Origin: a virus
Reading direction: 5' to 3' (one strand)
Length of the DNA stretch: 42,966 bases
Virus record (IMG/VR): IMGVR_UViG_3300028597_000003
Coordinates: 1 to 42,966 of that record
A program made the position numbers and the translations under genes. This document shows, piece after piece, positions 7,193 through 17,044 of the stretch (positions within the stretch are counted from its first letter, which is position 1; every line of letters starts with the position of its first letter). The notes beneath the pieces were generated by a model. It saw only the letters and a program-made list of their open reading frames with translations, was not told the origin of the DNA and did not search any database.

Positions 7193-9513
7193 CTGAAGTT
7201 ATCCAGCCGTCCTTCAGCGCTGGCGAGGTATCGCCAGCCACCTACGCCAGGGTTGACCTGGGGCGCTATTACACCGCGCTCAAGACCTGCCGCAACTACC
7301 AGGTGCTGCCGGAGGGTGGGGCACAGAACCGCTCGGGAACGCGCTACATCGTCGAGACCAAGAACAGCGCCGCCAAGTCGCGGCTGATCCCGTTCCAGTT
7401 CTCGACCGAGCAGACCTACATCCTGGAGTTCGGCAACCTGTATATCCGCTTCATCAGCATGGGCGGCCAGGTTGTGAGCGGCGGGCTGCCCTATGAGATC
7501 GTTTCGCCGTATACCGCGGCGCAGCTTGCGGCCCTCAAGTTCACCCAGTCGGCTGATGTGCTGACCATCGTTCACCCTGACCATCCGCCTCGCGAGCTTT
7601 CGCGCCTGGGCCCGACCAACTGGACCCTGACGGCCATCGTGTTCGAGCCGAGCATTGCTGCTCCAACCGGGCTGACAGCCTCTGCGCGCTCTGGCGGCTC
7701 TGGCGACACCACCGAGTATCAGTACAAGGTGACCGCCGTCAGCAGCATTTCCGAGGGCTCCGTCGAGTCGAACGCCAGCAACACCGCCACGGTGAACAGC
7801 TTCGACAATAAGCCGGGGGCAAGCCTGAGCTGGACCGCGTCGGCCGGGGCCGACCACTACAACATCTATAAGAACAAGTCTTCGGGTGTGTTCGGCTTCA
7901 TCGGCCAGGCCACTGGCACGACCTTCACCGACATCAACATCACCCCCGAAACTGACAACACGGTACCCATCGCGTACAACCCGTTCGCCGATGGCAATAA
8001 CCCTTCAGTGGTGGGCTACTACCAGCAGCGCATGGTGTTCGCGGCCAGCAAGGCCAACCCTCAAACCGTGTGGATGTCGCGCACCGGGGACTTCCACAAC
8101 TTCGGCTATTCCGACCCGAACAAGGACGACGACGGCATTGAGTTCGTCATCGCCAGCCGGCAGGTCAACCAGATCCGTCACCTGGTGTCGTTGCGCGAAC
8201 TGCTGGCCATGACCTCCGGCGCCGAGATCGCCATCACCGGGTCTACCGATTCAGGGGTCACAGCTGCCAACGTCTCGGCGATCGAGCAGAGCTATTTCGG
8301 CACCAGCGACGTGCCGCCGGCGATCTACGCCAACACGGCGCTGTACATCCAGGCCAGGGGCGGCAAGCTGTCGACGCTGGCCTACAACTACGTCTCGGAC
8401 GGCTTCCAGCCCCAGGACGTCAGCGTGCTGTCGTCGCACCTACTGCGTGGCTTCACCATCCAGGACATGGCCTTCACCCTGCAGCCCAACGGCATTCTGT
8501 GGATGGCTCGCAACGACGGCATGCTGCTGGGGTTCACCTTCCTGCCCGACCAGCAGGTTTACGCCTGGCACTGGCACGACACCGACGGTCAGGTTGAGTC
8601 GGTGGCTTCGGTGCCGGAGAACGACGAGGACGCGTTGTACCTAATCGTCAAGCGCACCATCAACGGCGTGACAAAGCGCTATATCGAGCGCATGGCCACC
8701 AGGCAGCTGACCAAGTTCGGCAGCGGCGATTACTGGTTCGACCGGGCTTTCTTCGTTGATTGCGGACTGACCTACGACGGGCGCCGCACCGGAACCGCCG
8801 TACTGAGTGGTGGCACCACCTGGCAATACCCGGACCTGCTGACGCTTACCGTGTCCGCCTCCACCTTCGACGCAGGCATGGTGGGCCGTAGCGTGATCAT
8901 GTATGGCGGCGGCAACGAATACGCCATTGGCGATGTGCTGACCGTGAAAATCACCGCGTTCGTCTCGGCCACGGTCGTCACCGTGGAGCCTCAAACCGTC
9001 GTACCTGGATCGCTGCGAGGTGTATCCGCCACCCGTTGGGGTATTGCAGCCACAACCGTTAGCGGGCTTGGCCACCTTGAAGGGAAGACGGTCAGCATTC
9101 TGGGTGATGGCAATGTCGTGCCCCAGCAAGTCGTCACCGGCGGCGCCATTACGCTGGACAGTCCAACCCTGATTGCACACATCGGCCTGCCTATCACCGC
9201 CGACTTCGAAACCCTGGACCTCACACTGCAGAACAACCAGGCGTTCTTGGGCAGCAAGAAGCGCATCAACCAGGTGGTAGTTATCTGCCAGGAAAGCCGC
9301 GGGATCTTCGCCGGTCCCGATGCCGACCACCTGGACGAGTTCAAGCAGCGCGCCGACGAAAACTACGGCGAGCCAATCGAACTGCTGACCGGCCGGGCCG
9401 AGATGGAGATCCAGTGCCAGTGGGATAACTACGGGCGCCTGTTTATCCGCCAGTCCGACCCGTTGCCGCTCACCATTCTGGGGGTCATGCCCAATGTCCA
9501 GTCCGGTGGCTGA
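7189..9513 (+). CDS. Tail tubular protein B-like / tail nozzle protein
   Basis: The 774-residue protein opens MTEVIQPSFSAGEVSPATYARVDLGRY. This 'sFsaGElsP' start is typical of the podovirus tail tube/nozzle and P22-like stabilisation protein group. Residues about 157-262 look like an inserted Ig/Fn3-type module: APTGLTASARSGG, then YQYKVTAVSSISEGS, then WTASAGADHYNIYKN. This could be a surface carbohydrate-binding or stabilising domain. The C-terminal half is beta-rich. It overlaps the neighbours on both sides by a few bases, and its position after TTP-A supports the call. Confidence 0.88.
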   Translation: MTEVIQPSFSAGEVSPATYARVDLGRYYTALKTCRNYQVLPEGGAQNRSGTRYIVETKNSAAKSRLIPFQFSTEQTYILEFGNLYIRFISMGGQVVSGGLPYEIVSPYTAAQLAALKFTQSADVLTIVHPDHPPRELSRLGPTNWTLTAIVFEPSIAAPTGLTASARSGGSGDTTEYQYKVTAVSSISEGSVESNASNTATVNSFDNKPGASLSWTASAGADHYNIYKNKSSGVFGFIGQATGTTFTDINITPETDNTVPIAYNPFADGNNPSVVGYYQQRMVFAASKANPQTVWMSRTGDFHNFGYSDPNKDDDGIEFVIASRQVNQIRHLVSLRELLAMTSGAEIAITGSTDSGVTAANVSAIEQSYFGTSDVPPAIYANTALYIQARGGKLSTLAYNYVSDGFQPQDVSVLSSHLLRGFTIQDMAFTLQPNGILWMARNDGMLLGFTFLPDQQVYAWHWHDTDGQVESVASVPENDEDALYLIVKRTINGVTKRYIERMATRQLTKFGSGDYWFDRAFFVDCGLTYDGRRTGTAVLSGGTTWQYPDLLTLTVSASTFDAGMVGRSVIMYGGGNEYAIGDVLTVKITAFVSATVVTVEPQTVVPGSLRGVSATRWGIAATTVSGLGHLEGKTVSILGDGNVVPQQVVTGGAITLDSPTLIAHIGLPITADFETLDLTLQNNQAFLGSKKRINQVVVICQESRGIFAGPDADHLDEFKQRADENYGEPIELLTGRAEMEIQCQWDNYGRLFIRQSDPLPLTILGVMPNVQSGG

Positions 9514-9958
9514 AATGTTGCCGGTTGATGACCGGCTGATCGAAATGACGGTGGCCAATGCGCGCATGGCTGATCGGATGGAGTTCGAAGCCATCCGTGG
9601 CCTGACCGTAGAACAGGAGCTGCGCTATTCGGTGGAAAAGAGCGTGAGACCCCTGGCCTATGTGGTGAATGGCCGGGTGGTCGCCATGTTCGGCGACATC
9701 AAGCTCGATGAGCAGACCGGTGTGCCTTGGCTGATCAGCACCACGGAGATCGACCGGCACCACCGCGCATTCCTGGTCGAGTGCGACCGCGAAGTTATCG
9801 CCATGCGTCAGCGTTACCAGGTGCTGATCAATTACACCGACGCCCGCTATGTGAAGGCCCTTCGCTGGCTGCGCTGGCTCGGATTCCACATGCATGACGC
9901 CGTGCCCTACGGGATCAACGGCGAACTGTTCCATCCAATGACTTTGAGGGGGCTTTAA
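9494..9958 (+). CDS. T7 gp13-like virion-associated protein (GNAT-like fold)
   Basis: The 154-residue protein lies between the tail nozzle and gp14-like genes, the position of T7 gp13. Segments such as LRYSVEKSVRPLAYVVNGRV, MFGDIKLDEQ and YVKALRWLRWLGF recall acyltransferase-like gp13 homologues (DUF2833 type), in which enzymatic activity is not established. The start at 9494 overlaps the previous gene by 20 bases and the stop overlaps the next start (TAATG). Confidence 0.75.
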   Translation: MSSPVAEMLPVDDRLIEMTVANARMADRMEFEAIRGLTVEQELRYSVEKSVRPLAYVVNGRVVAMFGDIKLDEQTGVPWLISTTEIDRHHRAFLVECDREVIAMRQRYQVLINYTDARYVKALRWLRWLGFHMHDAVPYGINGELFHPMTLRGL

Positions 9959-10419
9959 TGGGCGCAGCAGCAGGGGCTGGCGCAGCAGCGGGCGGTGGCC
10001 TGCTCAATGCGTATTCCCAGATCCAGCAGGGTAAAGACGCGGTAAGGGCCGCAAAGCGTCAGCAGCGCTACCTGGATGACCAGGCGCGGGATGTGATCAC
10101 CCAGGGTGATTTTGCTGCCGACATGGCGAACGAGCAGGGGCGGCAGACTGCGGCCAGCCAGCGCACCGGTTTCGCGGCCAATGGCGTAGCGGTGGGCCAG
10201 GGCTCAGCAGGTCGGATCGAGCAAGGCACCTTAGACATTGCTCGACAGGACGCTGACCAGCTTCGCCGCAACGCCTTTAACCAGGCCATGGGCTTGGTCA
10301 CCCAGGGCAATGAAGGCATTAAACAGGCCAAGGCAGAATTCCGCACCCGCCGCCTCAATGCCTTCAGCTCGCTGCTGACTGGCGGAGGACAGGCATACAA
10401 CATGTACAGCAGGGGTTGA
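9958..10419 (+). CDS. Internal virion/ejection protein, gp14-like
   Basis: The 153-residue protein has an Ala/Gly-rich hydrophobic N-terminus (GAAAGAGAAAGGGLLNAYSQ) and then long amphipathic helices rich in Gln, Arg and Ala. This matches the T7 gp14 class of small ejection proteins that insert into the outer membrane at infection. The typical segment RQTAASQRTGFAANGVAVGQGSA is present. It is tightly packed between gp13-like and large internal virion proteins, supporting a place in the core of the capsid. Confidence 0.8.
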   Translation: MGAAAGAGAAAGGGLLNAYSQIQQGKDAVRAAKRQQRYLDDQARDVITQGDFAADMANEQGRQTAASQRTGFAANGVAVGQGSAGRIEQGTLDIARQDADQLRRNAFNQAMGLVTQGNEGIKQAKAEFRTRRLNAFSSLLTGGGQAYNMYSRG

Positions 10420-10421
10420 GC

Positions 10422-12461
10422 ATGGCCGCACGAATCCCACAAATCCAGATGCGCCGCGTGGCGCCGGAAGTCGCCGCCGCGCCGCGCGTGGCCCAGGCAT
10501 CCGTTGATGCTTCTGGCTTGGCCAGCGGCCTTTCCAGTCTTGCCGGCGACCTGGCTGATGTTCACCAGCGCGAAATGCGCGAGGCCAACCAGACTGCCGT
10601 GCTCAACGCCGACAACCAGCTCGGCACCTGGCAGAACGAGGCCATCTTCAACCCGGAGACAGGTGCCTTCACCAAGAAGGGCCAAGCCGCCCTGAACGTC
10701 ACCAATGACACGCTGACCCAGTTCGACCAGCAGCGGGAAGCCATCGCGAGTGGCCTGGCCAACGAGCAGCAACGCCAGATGTTCACGCAAGCCGCTCTGC
10801 AGCGCCGGACCCAACTGCAAGGGAAGCTGGGCAGTTATGAATTCGGCGAGCAGCAGGAGTACAAGAACCAGGTCGACAAGGCTGCGATTGCCACTGCGCT
10901 GAACACGGCTGCGCTGAACTACAACGACCCGGACGCCATCGCATCCAGCCATGCCCGCATCGACGGCATCCTGCAACTTCAGGCTCAGCGTAACGGCTGG
11001 GCTCCCGAGGTGCTGGAGGCCAACCGTACCAAGGCCACCAGCAGCATGTACTCGGACATTCTGAAGCGCCAGGCGTCCCAAGACCCATACAAGGCGCAGT
11101 CGGCGCTGAAGCAGTATCAGCAGTACCTGACTGCCGATGACCTAACTCAGGTGGGCAGCTCAATCGACGGCAAGGTCGAGCGCCTGCAGCAGAAGGCGGA
11201 AATGGCGCAGCTGCGTGCCGAGGCCCGTGCCGATCGGGCGCTGGGGAAAATCAACGCTCAGATCGCCAGCGGCATCCCGGCTACCGACGATATGTGGGCC
11301 AACTGGGGCAAGCAGGTACAGGGTACGGCGGCCGCAGCCGAGTTCAACGAACTGCGCAAGCAGGAGGTGGCAACCCAGCAGGTGCTGCGCCAGCCGATTG
11401 ACCAACAGGCCGCCTACTACGGCAAGCTGCAGGCCGAGCTGCAGAACAATGGCGGTACCGTTGCCCAGGCCAACAACCTTGCCAGGCTGGGCCGGGCGAT
11501 TGAAACGAACGCCAAGATGATGGCCGAGGCGCCGCTCGACTATTTCCAGCAGCGCTTGGGTGGCGGAATTGAGCCAATGGACCTGAATTCGGAGAACCTG
11601 CCGGCTGTGCTGGCTGACCGCGTCTCTGCGATCCAAGGCATGCGCCAGAAGTTCGGCCCCTCGGTAGCCATGAAGCCGTTGTTGCCACAGGAAGCCAAGG
11701 CGCTGTCGGCTCAGCTTGAACAGATGAGTCCAGACCAGCAGTCCCAGCTGTTCGGCAAGCTTCATGCTGCGATGGGCGATGACCGGGCCTATGCCGGGGC
11801 AATGCAGCAGATCGCCCCAGATTCTCCCGTTCGTGCACTGGCTGGCATGCTGGCTGGCAAGCAGCGGTCGCTGACCACCGGTACCCACTGGTTCCGGCCT
11901 GATGATGTGGTGAGCAGCGGCGATGTTGCCAAGACCATGGCCCTTGGGGAGTCGATCCTGAACAAGTCCAAGGCCCAGAAGGGGCAGGACGGTAGTGGCA
12001 GGTTCCCGATACCCAAGCAGACCGACTTCGACCTGGCCCTGGGCAAGCAGCTCGGGACGGTGTTCGCCGGTCAGCCCCAGTCGTATTCGCTGGCTGCCCA
12101 GGCCGTGAAGTCCTACTACACAGGCGCTGCGGCCGAGGCCGGCGATGTTTCTGGCGAGGTCAACAATGCGCTCATGAAGAAGGCCATCAAGGCCACCGTG
12201 GGTGATGTCGTCGACTTCAACGGCTCGTCCACGCTGGCGCCATGGGGCATGCCGGGCGATACGTTCGAGCAGGTCGCCCAGCAGCGCCTGGTGGAAACCA
12301 TGAAAGCTCAGGGCATGAGTGAGCAGGACCTGGCCACGGCCAGAGCACTGACTCTGCGCCAAGCCCGGGACGGCGTGTATTACGTGATGCAGGGCAACCA
12401 GTACAAGTACGGTGCTGACGGCAAGCCGCTCATGATCAACGTGAACGGGGGTGACCAGTGA
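10422..12461 (+). CDS. Large internal virion protein, gp15-like
   Basis: The 679-residue, almost entirely alpha-helical protein is rich in Ala and Gln, with repeated coiled-coil stretches (about residues 60-300). This is the profile of T7 gp15-type ejection proteins that form the periplasmic conduit. ATG 10422 is preferred over TTG 10416 because AGGGG at 10411-10415 is 6 bases upstream of the ATG. Identification is by order (after gp13-like and gp14-like) and composition. The protein overlaps the following gene by 4 bases (GTGA). Confidence 0.75.
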   Translation: MAARIPQIQMRRVAPEVAAAPRVAQASVDASGLASGLSSLAGDLADVHQREMREANQTAVLNADNQLGTWQNEAIFNPETGAFTKKGQAALNVTNDTLTQFDQQREAIASGLANEQQRQMFTQAALQRRTQLQGKLGSYEFGEQQEYKNQVDKAAIATALNTAALNYNDPDAIASSHARIDGILQLQAQRNGWAPEVLEANRTKATSSMYSDILKRQASQDPYKAQSALKQYQQYLTADDLTQVGSSIDGKVERLQQKAEMAQLRAEARADRALGKINAQIASGIPATDDMWANWGKQVQGTAAAAEFNELRKQEVATQQVLRQPIDQQAAYYGKLQAELQNNGGTVAQANNLARLGRAIETNAKMMAEAPLDYFQQRLGGGIEPMDLNSENLPAVLADRVSAIQGMRQKFGPSVAMKPLLPQEAKALSAQLEQMSPDQQSQLFGKLHAAMGDDRAYAGAMQQIAPDSPVRALAGMLAGKQRSLTTGTHWFRPDDVVSSGDVAKTMALGESILNKSKAQKGQDGSGRFPIPKQTDFDLALGKQLGTVFAGQPQSYSLAAQAVKSYYTGAAAEAGDVSGEVNNALMKKAIKATVGDVVDFNGSSTLAPWGMPGDTFEQVAQQRLVETMKAQGMSEQDLATARALTLRQARDGVYYVMQGNQYKYGADGKPLMINVNGGDQ

Positions 12462-14422
12462 GCTTTGTAACTGACCTGGCCTTCAACGATCAGCAGGCGC
12501 TGGAGCAGGATGCGCTGGCCAACCCAGCGTTGAACCCGCCGGAGCCTAATTTCTGGGATGGATCGGGTACAGCGCTTTTCAGCGGTATCGCCCAGGGCGC
12601 CACCCAGCTGGCGCTACAGGCGGCCCAATACGGCAACGACCCGGATCAGGCCATCCTGTTCGAAGTGCCAACCGATGAAGAAGAGATCGCCAGGCGTGCC
12701 GCCATCGGCCAGCAGCGCCTGGCGGTTACCGAGCGCCTGCGGCCGGACGCTCAAACCAACGGCACAGCCGCGCAGATCCTGTTCGGCCTGGGCGATGTCG
12801 GTACCCGCTTCGCGTTAGGCGCTGCTTCGGGCGGCCTGCCGGTTGCCGCCGGCGGCGTCGGCCTGTCCATGGGCGAGCAGCGTTTCAGCGAGCTGCGCGG
12901 GGAGGGCGTAGACCCCAAGACCGCAGCGCTTGCAGGAGCGATCGAGGGCGGCACCCTGGCTGCCGGCGCATTCCTTCCGGCGGCCCGCCTGCTGGCTCAG
13001 CCTGTCGCGGACCTTGCCGCAACGGCCGGCGCCAACGTTGCGCTCGGTGCCGTGGCGCGCGGCGGGGTTGGACAGGTGCTGGAAAGCAATGGCTACACCC
13101 AGCAGGCCCAGCAGTATAGGGCGCTGGATGCCCAGGCCATGGCCATCGACGGCCTGCTCGGTGGCGCGTTCTGGGGGCTGGGCCGAGCCATGTCGGGAGG
13201 GCCGGCAGCATCACCTGAAACCGTCGACGCCGCGTTGGCTGGCAACAATGGGTTGCATGCCCAGCACGGCACGGCACCTGGTGCGCCGGTCAACGCCCGG
13301 TCAAGCGCTGCACACCAGAATGCCCTGGACCTTGCGCTCGAGCAGATGAGCCGTGGCGAACCGGTCAATGTCACCGGCCTCATGGACGACACAGCTTTCA
13401 TCCGCTCCAACCGCGTTGGCCCGGAAGAAGCAGTGGTGCGTGATCAGGCGCAGCAAGAGGTATTCGCCACTGCCAGGGCCGAGCTTGAGCCAGTGGCGGC
13501 AGCAGGCCTACCCAACGTTCGCGACATTCGGGCCGAAGTGACTGGCCTGCGCCGCAGTCTTGGCGAACTGGACCAGGCACACGAAGCCGCTGGCAAAGCC
13601 TACAGACAGGCTGCCAAGGAATTCCAGCAGCAACGCATGACCCGCAAACAGGCCGAACGCGCGGCCCGAGCCAGCATTGCTCAGCAGCGACAGGCCATCG
13701 ACGAGCAGCGTGTGGCTACCCAGGCTCGCATCGATGAGCTGAATCAGCAGTTGCAAGGCAACCGCGCCGCCGAGCGCGCCCGGTCCGAACTGGCCGCCAT
13801 GGATCGCGGCGAAACTCCGGCGCGCCTGCAGTCGCAGGTTGACCGGCGCGCCGAGCAGATCGGTAGCGCCTTCAAACGCTCCGCCCTGGCCAGCAGCGTG
13901 GCTCCGGACCACGGCATGGCCCTGAACCGACTGGCGGCAGAGGATATCCAGCGCATGCTTCGCGAGAGCGGCCAGCTGATCGAAGAGCAGCCGACAGTCG
14001 AACCTCGCACACCTGAAGGCGACTCCGCTCCCACAGGCGAAACACAGCAACCACGGGCCCCGCAGGCCACTCAGCAGGCTGAAACTGGGGGTTCCGCTCC
14101 CACAGCACCTGAAACAGATGCAGCCCAAACCGCAACACTAGGGGATGAAAGCGTAACGCCGGCTGCCGGAAGCGGCGCAGAAGTCCCCAGTTCGACTCCC
14201 ATTGACGGAATCGACCCAGAGTTGCCGGCGCTGCTCGACGCGGTGGCTGCGGGCGAACGTGACCTGCAGGTACCTACAGGCGCCATCAACGAGGACGGTA
14301 CACCGGTGACCGTCTCCGCCCGTGAACTCCTGGCCGAGGCTGACGCCGAGATTGCCCAGGCTGCCAACGATTCCAAAGGCTTCCTTGCTGCCGCTCTGTG
14401 CGCGCTGAGGTTCGGTAACTGA
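12458..14422 (+). CDS. Internal virion/ejection-associated protein
   Basis: The 654-residue protein starts with GTG 12458, coupled to the preceding stop. The N-terminal third carries hydrophobic Gly/Ala-rich segments (about residues 105-130 and 155-180) compatible with membrane insertion. The middle third is coiled coil (about 380-460, with many QQR/ERAR repeats). The C-terminal third is Pro/Ser/Thr-rich and probably disordered. No transglycosylase or peptidase motif was recognised. Its place between the gp15-like and gp16-like proteins suggests that it is ejected with the DNA. Confidence 0.7.
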   Translation: MSFVTDLAFNDQQALEQDALANPALNPPEPNFWDGSGTALFSGIAQGATQLALQAAQYGNDPDQAILFEVPTDEEEIARRAAIGQQRLAVTERLRPDAQTNGTAAQILFGLGDVGTRFALGAASGGLPVAAGGVGLSMGEQRFSELRGEGVDPKTAALAGAIEGGTLAAGAFLPAARLLAQPVADLAATAGANVALGAVARGGVGQVLESNGYTQQAQQYRALDAQAMAIDGLLGGAFWGLGRAMSGGPAASPETVDAALAGNNGLHAQHGTAPGAPVNARSSAAHQNALDLALEQMSRGEPVNVTGLMDDTAFIRSNRVGPEEAVVRDQAQQEVFATARAELEPVAAAGLPNVRDIRAEVTGLRRSLGELDQAHEAAGKAYRQAAKEFQQQRMTRKQAERAARASIAQQRQAIDEQRVATQARIDELNQQLQGNRAAERARSELAAMDRGETPARLQSQVDRRAEQIGSAFKRSALASSVAPDHGMALNRLAAEDIQRMLRESGQLIEEQPTVEPRTPEGDSAPTGETQQPRAPQATQQAETGGSAPTAPETDAAQTATLGDESVTPAAGSGAEVPSSTPIDGIDPELPALLDAVAAGERDLQVPTGAINEDGTPVTVSARELLAEADAEIAQAANDSKGFLAAALCALRFGN

Positions 14423-16977
14423 TGAAACAGCAATGTATCCAGGCGGTTCAGCAGGCCATTGGCCGTGCGCTCACCCAGGAACAAATCAAGGACATTGAAG
14501 GCCGAATCAGCCGCAACATGCGCCAGCTGGCCCAGGCAGACCCACAGGCATGGCAGATGAAGACCTCGTCTGATCGGCTGACCGAAGCGGCCAATTCCGC
14601 TGCCCGGGAGCTGCAGGCCGAGGCCGCCAAGAAGAAGCAGCGCGTTGCTCTGACCATCCTGGCGCATGACCGGGTGCAGAACGTCATGGCTCAGTTCCCC
14701 GACGACCCCCTCAAGGGACTTGATCGCCTGCTGGCTTTCGCCTCGGACTATCCCGGCATCATGTCGATCGAATCGTCCAGCCGCGCGATCAGGGACGAAG
14801 CCATGTCGTCCATGCTCGAAGCCATCGACATGACACGTGGTAAGTTCCTCGGGCTTTTCGCGGACGAGAACAAGGCCCGTGCTCTGGTGCAGGAGCTGCA
14901 CGGCCAGGACAGCGGTGTACCCGAGGCCAAGATCGGGGCCAAACAATTCGCCGATGTGGCCAACCGTATGCGCGAGCGTTTCAACCGCGCCGGCGGCGAT
15001 GTTGGCTACCTCGATGACTGGGCGATCCCGCGCAGCCATAGCCAGCTCAAGGTGGCCAGGGCCAAGGACCAGTGGATCGCCGACCACGTGCAGTGGGCAA
15101 ACCGGAACAAGTACATCAACGCAGACGGTTCGCGCATGAACGACGCCGAGTTGAGGGACTTCTTCACGCATGCTTGGGAGACGGTAGCCACCGGTGGCGT
15201 CAACAAGATCGAGCCTGGCCGGGTAACCGGGAACGGCGCCCGGGCAAACCGTGGTAGCGAATCGCGACAGATCCACTACCGCGATGCTGACGCCTACCTG
15301 GCCGCCCAGGCCAAGTATGGCGACAAAGGCCTGATGGACCTGATGTTCGGACACATCGACCGAGCCGCCCGCGACATCGCGCTGATCGAGGCAATGGGGC
15401 CAAACCCTAACCACGCCATGCGGTACCACACCGAGACGGCCGCCAAGCAGATGACTCAGGCCAAGCCCGAGGCAAAGGCCAAGATCGATAAGCGCGTGAA
15501 GCGCTTGGAGCAGCTGTATACCGAGGTGGCCGGCACCCGCGAGCCACCGGCATCCGCAGCGCTGGCCAACGCGTTCGACACTTATCGCGCCACCAACGTG
15601 GCGGGCAAGCTGGGTTCGGCGGTGATAACCGGCCTCAGCGACCAGGGCACGCTGGCGCTGGTGGCCAAGATGAACGGCATGCCCGTTATGCAGGTGCTGG
15701 GCAACGAACTGCGCATGCTCAACCCGGCCAACGCCAGCCACCGGCGCCTGGCCATGCGCGCCGGCCTTGGCATCGATCAGCTGATCGGCAGCCTGGCGCG
15801 TTGGGGTGAGGAAGGGCTTGGCACCGATGCTGAGATAGCTGGCCGCGCTGCAAAGTGGTCGCAAGCTGCCGCCACCAAGGTCATGCAGCTCTCCGGTATG
15901 AATGCCATCGACGCCGGCAACCGCCGGGCCTTCGGGGCCACCATGATGGATGTTACCGGCGACCTTACGCGCCGGTTCGACTCTCTCAAAGCCCTGGAAG
16001 ATGGCGACCGCAAGCTCATGCAGCAGCGCGGCATCACTGATCAGGATTGGTCGGTATGGCGCCTGGCCCAGCCGGAGGACTGGCGCGGCGCCGGCGACCA
16101 GGTGCTGACCCCGGGCAGCATCTACCGCATCTCAGATGCCGCATTGACCCCGCTGGCAAAGCAGGTCGGGGTTTCTCCGACGCGCCTGAGGGAGCAGGCC
16201 GCCACCCGCCTTCTGGGAATGGTGCTCGACGAAACCAACATGGCGATCCCTGCGCCAGGCGCCCGTGAGCGCGCCTTCATGCACGGCAACAACCAGAGGG
16301 GCACATGGAGCGGCGAATTTATGCGCAGCTTCTGGCAGTTCAAGTCGTTCCCGATTTCGATGATTTCGAAACACTGGCGTCGGGCTATGGCCCAGCAGAC
16401 CGGGTGGGGAAAGGCGGGATACGCCGCTGCGCTATTCGCCACAGCCACGGTGCTGGGCGCAATCGCCACCCAGGTCAACGAGATAGCCTCGGGCCGTGAC
16501 CCCAAGAACATGCTGGATGACGAGCTGGGCGGCGTGCCAGGTCTGCGCTTCGGCCTGGCCTCGATGCTCAAGGGCGGCGCACTGTCGCTGTACGGCGACT
16601 TCCTGTTCTCCAACACCACTCAGGGCGGCACCTCTGCGCTTGCAGCCTTCGGCGGCCCGTTGGCCGGTGACATCGAAACGCTGCTGAACCTTCGCGGCGT
16701 CACTGCTGATGCGGCCCTGGGCGATCGAGATGCAGATGTGATAGGCGCCCGCCTGATTCAGCTTGGGAAAGGGCACCTGCCAGGGGCGAACCTCTGGTAC
16801 ACCAAGGCTGCCACCGATCACATGATCTTCCACCAGCTGCAGGAGTACTTCTCACCTGGGTACCTGAATCGGATGCAGCGCCGGGCCCAGCGCGAATTCG
16901 GGCAGAGCTACTGGTGGGAGCCTGGCGAAGCAGCCCCAGCAAGGGCGCCAGACCTTGGTGCCGCTACCAGCAACTGA
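14422..16977 (+). CDS. Large internal virion protein, gp16-like
   Basis: The 851-residue protein is the last of the ejection cassette. The C-terminal segment SGEFMRSFWQFKSFPISMIS and the following HWRRAMAQQ, then a hydrophobic AALFATATVLGAIATQ, match the C-terminal region of large T7 gp16-like internal virion proteins. The N-terminus lacks an obvious lytic transglycosylase domain (no clear ES..NP..S pattern). Local peptidoglycan opening may therefore be done by another protein. It starts at ATG 14422, overlapping the upstream stop (TGATG), and is followed by an intrinsic terminator. Confidence 0.8.
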   Translation: MKQQCIQAVQQAIGRALTQEQIKDIEGRISRNMRQLAQADPQAWQMKTSSDRLTEAANSAARELQAEAAKKKQRVALTILAHDRVQNVMAQFPDDPLKGLDRLLAFASDYPGIMSIESSSRAIRDEAMSSMLEAIDMTRGKFLGLFADENKARALVQELHGQDSGVPEAKIGAKQFADVANRMRERFNRAGGDVGYLDDWAIPRSHSQLKVARAKDQWIADHVQWANRNKYINADGSRMNDAELRDFFTHAWETVATGGVNKIEPGRVTGNGARANRGSESRQIHYRDADAYLAAQAKYGDKGLMDLMFGHIDRAARDIALIEAMGPNPNHAMRYHTETAAKQMTQAKPEAKAKIDKRVKRLEQLYTEVAGTREPPASAALANAFDTYRATNVAGKLGSAVITGLSDQGTLALVAKMNGMPVMQVLGNELRMLNPANASHRRLAMRAGLGIDQLIGSLARWGEEGLGTDAEIAGRAAKWSQAAATKVMQLSGMNAIDAGNRRAFGATMMDVTGDLTRRFDSLKALEDGDRKLMQQRGITDQDWSVWRLAQPEDWRGAGDQVLTPGSIYRISDAALTPLAKQVGVSPTRLREQAATRLLGMVLDETNMAIPAPGARERAFMHGNNQRGTWSGEFMRSFWQFKSFPISMISKHWRRAMAQQTGWGKAGYAAALFATATVLGAIATQVNEIASGRDPKNMLDDELGGVPGLRFGLASMLKGGALSLYGDFLFSNTTQGGTSALAAFGGPLAGDIETLLNLRGVTADAALGDRDADVIGARLIQLGKGHLPGANLWYTKAATDHMIFHQLQEYFSPGYLNRMQRRAQREFGQSYWWEPGEAAPARAPDLGAATSN

Positions 16978-16999
16978 CAACCACATCACCCCCACAGAG

Positions 17000-17024
17000 A
17001 ACCCCGCCACCGAGCGGGGTTTTC
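17000..17024 (+). terminator. Intrinsic terminator between ejection and fibre genes
   Basis: A stem AACCCCGC/GCGGGGTT (17000-17007 and 17014-17021) with a 6-nt loop is followed by a short T tract. Its sequence and its linkage to a TTTCTGGAG ribosome site closely match the element ahead of the holin at 41125-41160. Like the 6517 terminator it lies within the late operon and would need read-through. Confidence 0.75.
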
Positions 17025-17044
17025 GCTTTCTGGAGCATTGAAAA

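Noticed and set aside
14071-15864. 597-residue minus-strand ORF opposite internal virion genes
   Set aside because: It is antiparallel to a well-supported late operon, low in sequence credibility and has no ribosome site.
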